From an uncultured Acetatifactor sp. (GTDB lineage Bacteria; Bacillota; Clostridia; Lachnospirales; Lachnospiraceae): a stretch of 64,000 bases of DNA. Shown here in pieces: positions 1 through 7,839 of this stretch. The stretch spans positions 209,683-273,682 of the forward strand of contig CAJTSE010000002.1 of NCBI GenBank assembly GCA_910578815.1. Reading direction: 5' to 3'. Position numbers and translations under genes: made by a program. The notes beneath the pieces are model-generated. The model was not told the origin of the DNA and ran no database searches. It was given only the letters and a program-made list of their open reading frames with translations. Every line of letters starts with the position of its first letter. The first letter of the stretch is position 1.

Positions 1-117
1 TTCTGACGCTTTTGCCTGCTCCGGTGCTGCCTCTGACGCTTTTGCCTGCTCCGGCACTGCTTCTGACGCTTTTGCCTGCTCCGGTGCTGCCTCTGACGCT
101 TTTGCCTGCTCCGGCTG
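1..117. repeat. 30-bp in-frame tandem repeat
   Basis: Four successive 30-bp units, differing at only a few positions, fall at 1-30, 31-60, 61-90 and 91-117. They encode PEQAKASEA(A/V) in the zinc-ribbon gene and continue past the left window edge, so copy number is unknown. Confidence 0.85.
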
Positions 118-192
118 CATGACCGGCGTACCGCAGTTTTGGCAGAACGCCGCCCCTTCCTTTAATTTCGTTCCGCAATTTCCACAAAACAT
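1..192 (-). CDS. Zinc-ribbon protein with 10-residue repeats (partial)
   Basis: The start ATG is at 192-190 and the frame is open to the window edge, so only the first 64 codons are seen. The protein begins MFCGNCGTKL and has two CxxC knuckles (CGNC and CQNC, residues 3-20), a zinc-ribbon of the zinc_ribbon_2 type. From about residue 26 it runs into tandem 10-residue units of the form PEQAKASEAA, encoded by 30-bp direct repeats at about 1-117. It lies 53 bp downstream of an ABC-2 permease on the same strand and is probably the last visible gene of that operon. The gene at 3498-6074 has the same plan of zinc ribbon followed by an acidic Ala/Glu/Pro repeat. By analogy a membrane segment and outer domain may follow beyond the window. 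Function is unknown. Confidence 0.8.
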   Translation of the reverse strand, partial: MFCGNCGTKLKEGAAFCQNCGTPVMQPEQAKASEAAPEQAKASEAVPEQAKASEAAPEQAKASE

Positions 193-245
193 TTTTCTAC
201 CTCATTTCTGTCCGTCCTAAGTTCCCCGGCCTGTTTATGACTAAA

Positions 246-1379
246 TTATTTATGACTGCCCCGCCTGCCCCAAAGCAATAGGCAGACAAGAGCCAGAATC
301 ACCGAATAACATACCATCCCGCCCAGATAAAAGGAAGCGTGTATGGATTTCAAATAGTAATAAGGGGGCAGCAGATACTGCAGTGCTCTCGGACCCTTTA
401 CATCCAAAAACACAGGGCAGAAAACCAGCATTCCCGTCAAAAACAGCGGAATACAACCGCCAAGCAGCTCCATGCGGCGGCACAAAAGCCGCAGCAGATT
501 GCAAAACATCATCACACAACAGGCAGATAAAACAGCGGCAGGTATTTCCCTTCTCCAGGTGGTAAAAACGCCGGCGGCCTTCAACGCTGCCAGCATAATT
601 ACCACAGCGTCGAATAAAAGCACCCCCTGTACGCCAAGCGCCCAGCAGACCTGCGCCCTAAACGGCAGACCGGAAAACATTCCCCTGTTCTCATCCTGCA
701 TATAATACATGGCGCCCGCAAATCCACACAGAACAAGCCAAAGAGCAAGGATCCCCCTGATCGGCGCCATCAGATAGCTGCTGCCCTCTTCTGCCGGCAT
801 ACCGTCCAGATATTCCATCCGAAACAGATTCCCTTCCACCAGTGTACTGTTATAGGCCTGCAGCAGCTCTTCGTCCGTCACATCCGGCAGCCCGCACTGC
901 TTCCGTACAAAATCCGTATACATTTCATAGGAAAAAGCCGGATACAGCTCAGCGCACAGAATCTGCCGCGTAAAAAGCATCCTCACGTCATCCTCACGCT
1001 GCACCACCTCAACGGTATGATTTTTTCCTCCCATACCCGGTGACGCTGCAGCGGCCAAAGCTTCCTTCATATTCTCTGGGAAAACCCACAGTGCATCCGC
1101 CCGAAAATTCTCCACCGCTTTCCTGCCTTCTTCCTCCGAAGCACATAACTCGTAGTATAATACGCCATTGTTCTCCATCAGGCGGGAAACTGCCTGATGC
1201 GCCAGCTCATCCTCCTGATTCGGCAGATAGAGCAATATTCTGGCAACTCCGCTGTCCGCCCCCGCTCCCAGTCTAAAACCCACTACCAAAAGCGGCACCA
1301 GACACAAAATCAGTAAAAAGCTGCAGGTCTTAAAAAGCCGCTTATTTAACAGCCAAAATCTAATCCCGATCCGTCTCAT
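246..1379 (-). CDS. ABC-2 type transporter permease
   Basis: A 377-residue integral membrane protein. One membrane helix lies near residues 18-38, followed by a large outer domain to about residue 200, then about five helices in the C-terminal part (roughly 205-225, 245-270, 280-300, 307-330 and 348-370). This is the ABC2_membrane_3 plan of Firmicute exporters for lantibiotics, antimicrobial peptides or lipids. The start ATG follows an AAGGGG sequence. It is the third gene after an ATPase and another permease on the same strand, so the two permeases likely form a heterodimer driven by that ATPase. The substrate cannot be told from sequence. Confidence 0.8.
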   Translation of the reverse strand: MRRIGIRFWLLNKRLFKTCSFLLILCLVPLLVVGFRLGAGADSGVARILLYLPNQEDELAHQAVSRLMENNGVLYYELCASEEEGRKAVENFRADALWVFPENMKEALAAAASPGMGGKNHTVEVVQREDDVRMLFTRQILCAELYPAFSYEMYTDFVRKQCGLPDVTDEELLQAYNSTLVEGNLFRMEYLDGMPAEEGSSYLMAPIRGILALWLVLCGFAGAMYYMQDENRGMFSGLPFRAQVCWALGVQGVLLFDAVVIMLAALKAAGVFTTWRREIPAAVLSACCVMMFCNLLRLLCRRMELLGGCIPLFLTGMLVFCPVFLDVKGPRALQYLLPPYYYLKSIHASFYLGGMVCYSVILALVCLLLWGRRGSHK

Positions 1380-1457
1380 CCTTCATACCCCTTGTTCGCT
1401 TCAGCGGACACAATAGTAAATATCATTCCGCTCCGCAGAAAAGTTTAGTCAGCAGCT

Positions 1458-2708
1458 CTATACCCTCCGCCCTTTCACGATTCTCAGATTCCTAATCAGA
1501 ATGGACAATCCAAGAAACAGGAATAAATAAAGAAAAACTATGACACCTTTTCCAACAGATACCTCGCCAAGAATACCTTCTCTGACATATCCAAAGGCCG
1601 CACCCACAGGAAGCAGCTGCCCCAGATTTTTCATGGCATCCGGGAAAAAGTTCGCAGGATAAAAGATCCCTGCCAGGTATGCCATGGAAATGCCAGAGAT
1701 AAACTGCAGCAACAGACTGCCCACAATTCCCCTCACCAGCTCATATAGTAAAAACTGCATGGCCGACAGCATCAGTACCGTCGGCCAGGCCGAAAAAAAC
1801 AAGCTGCGCAGAGGCTCCGTACCCATTCCGCTCCATTCTTTTATTTCAACCAGACCGCTCTTCAACACAATTCCCACTGCCGGAAATACCAATGCGAAGC
1901 AAATCAGATTCATACAGGCAAAGGCTCCAAATTCTCCCAACACCTGACCGACCGCTCCGATTCCCCTGCTCTTCATCAGCTCTGGAAGTCCCCCGCCCCT
2001 TCGCACGAGCAGAGGGCTGCCGTAGATTCCTAAAAGCAGCAGAAAAAATACCAGAAGCGCTCCCAAGTAATATCCCGCAGCCCCCAGGCCTCCAGATATT
2101 CCTAATTCTTCCAGGGTATAAAGTCCCGTCCTGTTCAGCACAAGATCAAACATTTGCAAATTCATGCGGTATGTGGCATCGGCTGTCTCTTCTCCCCTTC
2201 CGTATTCCCACATAATCTGCTGCATTCCGAAGATGGCGCTCTGGGACCGGGTCACCAGCACGGATACAATATTTGCCAGTTCTTCCCCAAGTATGCTCTC
2301 CAACCCTTTTTGTCCTTCCGATCCCAAATAGGTAATCTGCACGTCATTCCTGCCATATACGATGGAATCAAGCAGGTCCTCAGGCACCATAATGCAGGAG
2401 GAAAGCTCTCCCCGCCGAAAGCTGCTCAAAGCCTCTTCCTTCTCCATAGGCAGCAGTTCCACCATAAAACGGGAATCATCCATGGCCTGCAATACAGAAA
2501 TACCAAAACCCAGATAATCATCCGTCCAATCACCTACCATGCCGATCCGGAACTTATGCTTTCCCTCCGAATTGGCAAAGCCGTTCAGAAGCAGCGCACC
2601 GCATACCCCCAAAACACCAAAAGTAACGGTCACCGCAGCAAGCAGCAACGGAAGAAACCGCAGCATTCTTTTCATCTGTATTCCCAAATAGGTGCCTGCT
2701 CTTTTCAT
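1458..2708 (-). CDS. ABC-2 type transporter permease
   Basis: A 416-residue membrane protein with the same plan as its downstream neighbour: a first helix near residues 15-40, an outer domain of about 180 residues, and a cluster of C-terminal helices. The open frame extends upstream to a TTG at 2756. I chose the ATG at 2708 because the N-terminus MKRAGTYLGIQMKR then leads directly into the first helix, and a GGAGG lies 16 bp upstream. That spacing is long, and a TTG at 2720 lying 4 bp after the GGAGG is an alternative. It starts about 105 bp after the ATPase stop. It is expected to pair with the 246-1379 permease in an export complex. Confidence 0.8.
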   Translation of the reverse strand: MKRAGTYLGIQMKRMLRFLPLLLAAVTVTFGVLGVCGALLLNGFANSEGKHKFRIGMVGDWTDDYLGFGISVLQAMDDSRFMVELLPMEKEEALSSFRRGELSSCIMVPEDLLDSIVYGRNDVQITYLGSEGQKGLESILGEELANIVSVLVTRSQSAIFGMQQIMWEYGRGEETADATYRMNLQMFDLVLNRTGLYTLEELGISGGLGAAGYYLGALLVFFLLLLGIYGSPLLVRRGGGLPELMKSRGIGAVGQVLGEFGAFACMNLICFALVFPAVGIVLKSGLVEIKEWSGMGTEPLRSLFFSAWPTVLMLSAMQFLLYELVRGIVGSLLLQFISGISMAYLAGIFYPANFFPDAMKNLGQLLPVGAAFGYVREGILGEVSVGKGVIVFLYLFLFLGLSILIRNLRIVKGRRV

Positions 2709-2813
2709 AAAAATCTTCAACTTACCTCCGGGAGCACAATTTTCGCAGCAGATCAAGCATTTCCATTGAACGGATGCCTGACATGACGAGCGGCAGCAAA
2801 ACAGCTTCCCACT

Positions 2814-3485
2814 TCATCCCAGGCACTTCGCCAGACGGTGTATGTCCCCGTCATATTCATACGGCGTCAAAGTACCGTTCTTCAGCAAACAACAGTTATC
2901 ACACAGCTCCATATCCTGCATGTCGTGGGTGGTCATCAACAATATGCCGCCTTCCCTCTTATACAGATTATAATATTGATAAATCCGCTCTTTACATGCC
3001 AAATCCAGCGCGGCAGAGGGCTCATCCAATAGCAATATCTTCGGCTTTCCCACTACCACACAGCCAATGGAAAGTCTCTTTTTCATCCCGCCCGACATCT
3101 TGCGCACAGTCACCTTCAGGAATTCCGATATACCCAGCAGCTCCAATACCCCGCCATCCAGCTCATCTTTCAAGACCTTTTTATCGTACCACAAACGCAG
3201 ATTATCCCAAGCCGTCAGTTCCTCCACCAGTGTGTCTCCCTGAGGTACATAACCCACCAACCGGGCACGCAGACTGCCGTCTTTCAACAGCTCTTTTCCC
3301 TGATATAGGAATGTGCCGCCGTCCGCTCTGCGCACCCCGGCCAAAATGGAAAGCAGTGTGGACTTTCCACAGCCGTTGCCGCCTAATATGCCCACACAAC
3401 TCCCTTCCCCTGCCTTCAGAGAAATATCCTCCAGCACCTTTTTCTTTCCATAGGATTTTCGGATCCCAGCCAGTTCAATACCCAT
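2814..3485 (-). CDS. ABC transporter ATP-binding protein
   Basis: A 223-residue nucleotide-binding subunit that powers the two downstream ABC-2 permeases. Walker A GGNGCGKST is near residues 34-42, the Q-loop region is GYVPQGDTL, the signature is MSGGMKKRLS near residue 130, and Walker B with the catalytic Glu is ILLLDEPSAALD near 150, followed by the switch His in TTHDMQD. It starts only 12 bp after the stop of the zinc-ribbon membrane protein at 3498, so the two are very likely co-transcribed. The length is usual for an ABC-2 system ATPase. Confidence 0.92.
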   Translation of the reverse strand: MGIELAGIRKSYGKKKVLEDISLKAGEGSCVGILGGNGCGKSTLLSILAGVRRADGGTFLYQGKELLKDGSLRARLVGYVPQGDTLVEELTAWDNLRLWYDKKVLKDELDGGVLELLGISEFLKVTVRKMSGGMKKRLSIGCVVVGKPKILLLDEPSAALDLACKERIYQYYNLYKREGGILLMTTHDMQDMELCDNCCLLKNGTLTPYEYDGDIHRLAKCLG

Positions 3486-3497
3486 AGTGTCCGCCTT

Positions 3498-6074
3498 TTA
3501 ATAGATCTCATCCCGATAGATCTCACTGCCGTCCGCTCCCACAAAGGTACACCGTACTGCGTCCAGTGAGACACCGTATCCCGTATAAAACATGGATATA
3601 AAATCCTCATCTGACAAAATTCCCAAAAAGACGTCTGACATTGCGCTGCACACCGTCTCATCAAAGGATCCACCATCAGGCAGATAATACACAAAGACAA
3701 GCGTGTTACCATCTGCCACCGTGTCTAGAATAATACCCAGCTCTGCAACGCCTTCGTTCCAGCCGCTAAGCTCGGTCTGCCAATCCTCCGACTCCAGTAT
3801 CGCTTCCAGCGAGCTTGATGCTTCCTGATTATCATTGCCTGCGGAATTTCCGTAGTCAGAACCTAGTTCACTCTGATTGTCATTATCTCCATACCAGCTG
3901 TCTTCACCGTAAGGCTCATCGTAACCATCCGGATCATACGGATTGGCCGGCACATCCCCCATTCCATAGAGACCTTCAAATCCGTAATTTCCGTCGGAAA
4001 ACAACTCTATGCCTTCCAAAAGTTCTTCCCTCAAATCTTCCGGTACCCCGGCATCCTCCAGGCCTTTTAAGAATTTATCCCAGCTAAGCCCCTCCATCCA
4101 GGCTGCCAGATCCTCGTCTTCCTCTATCACAATGAGATTGGCGGCATCCGGAATATCCGTACCGGGTCCCTTCCCCACATTCGCCGAGGCGCTGAGGCTG
4201 ATAATCTCTTCCTCATCATATAAAAGCCCTATGGTAAACTTTCCTGAATTCTTTGACATATGAGAATCCAGCTTTAACTCCATGTCCGCCAGCATGGTTG
4301 CATAAAGCGAGCCATATCCGGAGACCGAACCGGTTAAGAGCGTACCCAGCATCTTTGACGGCATCAGGGTAAAAGTACCGTTCAAATACCCCTGCTTTAA
4401 CTGCTCCAGATCCAGCCCGGAAACGTTCATCTCCAGCAGGGACACACCGTCATACGCCAGCTCGTAGCTGCCCGTCAGCTTCTCTCCCGATTTCTTTCCG
4501 CTGCCCGTCAGTGCGATCCTGCTGCCGTCAACCGCCATCAATGAAACCTCACATCCGATACTTTTGCCGCTTTCAGGCATCAGAAAACTGATTTCCGTGC
4601 GGGTGCCGTCAGATTCCACCGTTTCCAGCGTCCTGCCCACAATTCTGCCTTTGCCGCCTACATAAACCTTCATGATCAGCTCTCCGTCCGCACTTTTGAG
4701 CTCGTCCAGACTGTCCCGCATGTTTTCCAGCCAGGCCGTAAACTCTTCATAAGCCTCTTCGCCGCTTTGGGAATAATACAGGGAATCATCCAGCTCTGCC
4801 ATGGCATCAGCCACGCTTACAATCATCTCTTTCAGGTCCTTGTCCTTAAGCATTTCCTTCGATATTGAATCCAACATATCCGCAAGGCACTTCCCGTCAA
4901 AGATTATCTCCAGCTCCGTACACTTTTCGGAAACGCCCCCCGCCTTCAGCGTCTTCTGCTTCCTGCTCACATCATCCACACTGTCCAGCGCAAGATTCAT
5001 ATATCTCTGCAGCAGCTTTTCCACCTCCGCTGCCTCAGGCATTGTCGACAGTATCTTCGCCTGACGCTCCTGCATTTCATGATACAGCTCCAGCGCCTCC
5101 GTCTCATAAAGCTCCGTGCCATATCCGTCCACTTTCATATACTTTTCATTCAACTCCGGCACCTGAAAATAAGCAGTTCCCTCTATAACATCCATCAACA
5201 TATTGACGGACAAAAGCTCGGATCTGTTCATGCCGAAGGATAACGCATAAGAGACCAGGTTTTCCTTCCAGGAAAATCCCACTCCCATGTTCAACTCCGA
5301 CAGCCAGGAAATATCCACTCCCGACATATCCAGCAGGCTCATGAAATTTTTCCCGCCTTCGCCCAGTTCAACCGTAAACTCGGTATCCAAACTGGTTTCG
5401 TCCAACCGCAAGGGATTTTCCACCAGCATTTTATAGTATGTACTATACTGCTCGGCCATCCGCTCTACCGTCTCCTGCTCTATCTGCCGATAATACTTCT
5501 CCGGTGAGGAAAAACTGCGGCTGAAAAAATTGGCGATCTTTCCGGCATTGACAACACATACTGCCACAAGAACCAGCAGCACACCGCCCAAAGCAAAAAA
5601 CACAGTCTTCTTCCCTGATTTCTTACCTCCCTTTTTCCCTCGGACAACAGGCTCTTCGGGAATGGCCGGTGCGACAGGCGGCTCCTGCTTCACAGGAACC
5701 GACAATGCCACCGGCTGCTCGGACACCACAGAGACCACCGGCTGCTCAGGTTCCGCAGAAGCTGCTGCCTGCTCGGACTCTGCAGAGACCACCGGCCGCT
5801 CAGGCTCCGCAGAAGCTGCTGCCTGCTCGGACTCTGCAGAGACCACCGGCCGCTCAGGCTCCGCAGAAGCTGCTGCCTGCTCGGACACCACAGAGACCAC
5901 CGGCTGCTCAGGTTCCGCAGAAGCTGCTGCCTGCTCGGGCTCTGCAGAGACCACCGGCTGCTCAGACGATTCGGCCTCTGTCTTCTCCTGCCCTAACGGT
6001 AAAATAGGCGCTCCACATCTGGAACAAAACTTTTCGGAATCCCCTACGGGATTCCCACACTGATCACAAAACAT
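3498..6074 (-). CDS. Zinc-ribbon, repeat-stalk, single-pass membrane protein
   Basis: An 858-residue protein with three parts. Residues 1-25 form a zinc ribbon (MFCDQCG and FCSRCG). About residues 30-125 are a Glu/Ala/Pro/Val stalk of 18-residue tandem units. Then comes a basic GKKGGKKSGKK segment, one membrane helix near 160-180, and about 680 extracellular residues with a very acidic Tyr/Asp/Gly/Asn stretch near residue 740. I chose the ATG at 6074, not the upstream one at 6119, because AGGAGGGGAAGAG precedes it at good spacing. With no signal peptide and an N-terminal zinc ribbon, the N-terminus should be cytosolic and the bulk outside. It heads the ABC exporter operon. It could be a sensor or anchor for the exporter, but no catalytic domain is recognisable. 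Confidence 0.75.
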   Translation of the reverse strand: MFCDQCGNPVGDSEKFCSRCGAPILPLGQEKTEAESSEQPVVSAEPEQAAASAEPEQPVVSVVSEQAAASAEPERPVVSAESEQAAASAEPERPVVSAESEQAAASAEPEQPVVSVVSEQPVALSVPVKQEPPVAPAIPEEPVVRGKKGGKKSGKKTVFFALGGVLLVLVAVCVVNAGKIANFFSRSFSSPEKYYRQIEQETVERMAEQYSTYYKMLVENPLRLDETSLDTEFTVELGEGGKNFMSLLDMSGVDISWLSELNMGVGFSWKENLVSYALSFGMNRSELLSVNMLMDVIEGTAYFQVPELNEKYMKVDGYGTELYETEALELYHEMQERQAKILSTMPEAAEVEKLLQRYMNLALDSVDDVSRKQKTLKAGGVSEKCTELEIIFDGKCLADMLDSISKEMLKDKDLKEMIVSVADAMAELDDSLYYSQSGEEAYEEFTAWLENMRDSLDELKSADGELIMKVYVGGKGRIVGRTLETVESDGTRTEISFLMPESGKSIGCEVSLMAVDGSRIALTGSGKKSGEKLTGSYELAYDGVSLLEMNVSGLDLEQLKQGYLNGTFTLMPSKMLGTLLTGSVSGYGSLYATMLADMELKLDSHMSKNSGKFTIGLLYDEEEIISLSASANVGKGPGTDIPDAANLIVIEEDEDLAAWMEGLSWDKFLKGLEDAGVPEDLREELLEGIELFSDGNYGFEGLYGMGDVPANPYDPDGYDEPYGEDSWYGDNDNQSELGSDYGNSAGNDNQEASSSLEAILESEDWQTELSGWNEGVAELGIILDTVADGNTLVFVYYLPDGGSFDETVCSAMSDVFLGILSDEDFISMFYTGYGVSLDAVRCTFVGADGSEIYRDEIY
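5734..5967. repeat. 54-bp in-frame tandem repeat
   Basis: Unit starts are at 5734, 5788, 5842, 5896 and 5950, exactly 54 bp apart. They encode an 18-residue unit resembling VVSAESEQAAASAEPERP in the stalk of the zinc-ribbon membrane protein. Four units are full and the fifth is partial; sequence differences between units are few, pointing to recent expansion. Confidence 0.9.
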
Positions 6075-6121
6075 CTCTTCCCCTCCTGTTCTGAAACTGA
6101 CTGCTGTCGCTATAAACAATC

Positions 6122-6149
6122 GAGTAGGGAAGAGCCCTCTTCCCTACTC
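6122..6149 (-). promoter_or_regulatory. 13-bp perfect inverted repeat in leader of exporter operon
   Basis: GAGTAGGGAAGAG (6122-6134) and CTCTTCCCTACTC (6137-6149) are exact complements with a 2-nt centre. There is no T-run on the minus strand, so it is not a standard terminator. It could be an operator or a leader hairpin. Confidence 0.6.
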
Positions 6150-6182
6150 ACGCGCCGGGCACCCGTCAGCGCATGCTGACAT
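6144..6182 (-). CDS. Possible 12-codon leader micro-ORF (MSACADGCPARE)
   Basis: On the minus strand a GGAGG (6191-6187) stands 4 bp before an ATG at 6182, which opens a 12-codon frame ending with TAG at 6146-6144. A hairpin (6191-6208) lies directly upstream. A 13-bp perfect inverted repeat (6122-6149) overlaps its stop codon. It lies 70 bp before the start of the zinc-ribbon/ABC exporter operon. It may be a translated regulatory leader. No protein evidence is possible at this length. Confidence 0.4.
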   Translation of the reverse strand: MSACADGCPARE

Positions 6183-6190
6183 ATTTCCTC

Positions 6191-6208
6191 CGGGCGCTTT
6201 GGCGCCCG
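6191..6208. promoter_or_regulatory. GC-rich hairpin before the micro-ORF
   Basis: CGGGCGC (6191-6197) pairs with GCGCCCG (6202-6208) around a 4-nt loop. On the minus strand it abuts the GGAGG of the 12-codon ORF, so it could affect access to that ribosome binding site. Confidence 0.55.
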
Positions 6209-6223
6209 TGTGCCCATGTGCAC

Positions 6224-6267
6224 AAAAAACCGCTCTGTGGAAAAGCCCTTGGCTTTTCACAGAACGG
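6224..6267 (-). terminator. Intrinsic terminator after the Rrf2 gene
   Basis: Read on the minus strand, a 12-bp stem with one bulge (CTGTGAAAAGCC with GGCTTTTCCACAG) extended by an outer CCG/CGG is followed by TTTTTTG at 6229-6223. It lies about 65 bp after the Rrf2 stop and separates the sulfur block from the exporter operon. Confidence 0.85.
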
Positions 6268-6333
6268 CCCTCATCACTCTGCCTTCATGTCATAATTCTT
6301 TTGCACTATGCGTTCTGCAACCTTGACATAATT

Positions 6334-6795
6334 TTATTTCATAAAGAAATGTTTGTCAAGAAGTTTGTCGGAAGTCGTTCTTCCTCTTCCGGAACCCTCT
6401 GCCAGATCCGCCAGCGTAATATTGTCAATCACATTGTTTACCGCCTCATACAGCTTCTTCCAAACCTCCAGCGGTTCACAGGTATCACACCGTTCACATT
6501 CCGGCGCTCCCTCTTCCAGACAGGCCACCGGCGCTAAATCTCCCTCTGTCAGCCGCAGGATCATGCCCACCGTATATTCCTTGGGGTCCCTGGCTATACG
6601 GTATCCTCCCTGGGCACCTCTGACGCTTTTCACATATCCTGCTCTGTTTAACACCGCCATGATCTGCTCCAGGTACTTCTCGGATATACCCTGCCTTCCG
6701 GCAATATCCTTCACCCGGATACATTCCCCTGTATTATTCCGCGCAAGATCCAGCATGACCCGCACCGCATATCTGCCCTTCGTAGAGATTTTCAT
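6334..6795 (-). CDS. Rrf2 family transcriptional regulator
   Basis: A 153-residue winged-helix regulator starting MKISTKGRYAVRVMLD, the classic Rrf2/IscR/CymR N-terminus. The recognition helix region is GISEKYLEQIMAVLNRAGYVKSVRGAQGGY. The C-terminal half has four cysteines in CLEEGAPECERCDTC (C-x7-C-x2-C-x2-C), close to the effector or cluster-binding segment of IscR-type members. The ATG at 6795 follows AGAGGAAAT; an in-frame ATG 12 nt upstream is the alternative. Its 5' side is a copy of a dispersed element that also precedes two unrelated genes. The location behind cysK-metNIQ suggests a CymR-like sulfur role, which is inference; an Fe-S sensing role is also possible. Confidence 0.88.
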   Translation of the reverse strand: MKISTKGRYAVRVMLDLARNNTGECIRVKDIAGRQGISEKYLEQIMAVLNRAGYVKSVRGAQGGYRIARDPKEYTVGMILRLTEGDLAPVACLEEGAPECERCDTCEPLEVWKKLYEAVNNVIDNITLADLAEGSGRGRTTSDKLLDKHFFMK

Positions 6796-6897
6796 ATTTC
6801 CTCTCATTCCGCCGCTCAAGCGGCATCTAAATCTGCGGAAACTTTGGGACACGCAGCGTCACAAATTCCGAGATTGAAAATGACAATTTTCAATCTT
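6793..6897 (-). repeat. Dispersed intercistronic element A, copy 1 (full)
   Basis: On the minus strand, from the metQ stop to the rrf2 start, it reads: hairpin AGATTGAAAAT-tgtc-ATTTTCAATCT (6896-6871), a conserved block with a GACGC/GTGTC pairing, GATTTAGAT, hairpin GCCGC-ttga-GCGGC, then GGAATGAGAGGAAATATG. The last ATG is the rrf2 start. Copies 2 (38701-38780) and 3 (57229-57333) match it closely over the whole core. Confidence 0.9.
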
Positions 6898-6905
6898 CTT
6901 CCCGC

Positions 6906-7715
6906 CTATTTAAAAGGAACTACCCCGCCGTTATACGTGCTATTGATGTATTCCCTGATCTCATCGGATTTCATTACTTCCACCAAAGCCTTGATCTTGG
7001 CGGAATTTTCATTTCCTTCTTTGACCGCAATCACATTCACATAAGTTGTGGTTGCATCGGAATCCTCGCTCTCATACAGCAAAGCATTCTCAGACACGGT
7101 ATATCCCGCCTCCATTGCATAATTACCGTTCATAATCCCGAAGGTAACGTCCTGAAGCGTTCTGGGAATCTGCGCCGCCTCAAGCTCCACAATCTCGATA
7201 TTGTAAGGATTTTCCACAATATCCAGCTTGGTAGCGGTAAGCCCCGCGCCCTCCTTTAAGGTCAGATAACCGTTATCCTGCAAAAGCAGCAGCGCTCTGG
7301 CCTCGTTGGTGGTATCATTGGGAACCGCAATGGACGCTCCCTGCATATCTGCCAGATCGGAAGATTTTCCGGGATACAGTCCGAACGGCTCATAGTGAAT
7401 GCTGCCCGCGTTCACCAGGTGAGTACCCTGTTCCGTGTTAAACTGCTCCATATAAGGGACGTGCTGAAAATAGTTAGCGTCGAACTCACCTGACTCTACT
7501 ATATTATTTGGCTGCACATAATCTGAAAATACCTTGATCTCCAGCGTGTACCCCTTCGCCTCCAGCAGGGGCTTTGCCTGCTCTAAAATCTCGGCATGGG
7601 GTGTGGCGCTGGCAGCTATGGTAATGGTTTTGTCGTCGCTTCCTTTACCGCAGCCTGTGAGCAGTGCCGCTGCCAAAACAGCAGCACTTAAAAATGAGAT
7701 TGCCTTCTTTTTCAT
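6906..7715 (-). CDS. metQ: Methionine ABC transporter substrate-binding lipoprotein
   Basis: A 269-residue NlpA/MetQ family lipoprotein. The signal peptide has a lipobox LLTGC near residue 23. The mature part starts with KTITIAASATPHAEIL and contains the family segment FDANYFQHVPYMEQFN. It binds methionine or related sulfur amino acids outside the membrane and delivers them to MetI. The ATG at 7715 follows GAGGAGG; the open frame extends to 7763 but has no good ribosome site there. It follows metI on the same strand after 124 bp. Confidence 0.95.
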   Translation of the reverse strand: MKKKAISFLSAAVLAAALLTGCGKGSDDKTITIAASATPHAEILEQAKPLLEAKGYTLEIKVFSDYVQPNNIVESGEFDANYFQHVPYMEQFNTEQGTHLVNAGSIHYEPFGLYPGKSSDLADMQGASIAVPNDTTNEARALLLLQDNGYLTLKEGAGLTATKLDIVENPYNIEIVELEAAQIPRTLQDVTFGIMNGNYAMEAGYTVSENALLYESEDSDATTTYVNVIAVKEGNENSAKIKALVEVMKSDEIREYINSTYNGGVVPFK

Positions 7716-7839
7716 AATACTTCCTCCTCGTTTTCTGTAATCTATACTTTTCGGCTTGTACAATTCCTTTCTGCCGCCTAAGTATCACCTTGCAGAGCTG
7801 CCGGTCAGCCGCACCTTCACGGCTTCCTGCGTTTTATCC

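Noticed and set aside
5734..5967. Possible CRISPR array
   Set aside because: The 54-bp units are contiguous, in frame and without unique spacers; the same holds for the arrays at 1-117, 51354-51453 and 58750-58832.
5530..6063. Thr/Ser/Gly-rich plus-strand ORF over the 54-bp repeats
   Set aside because: It is the antisense translation of the zinc-ribbon stalk repeats and has no start signals.
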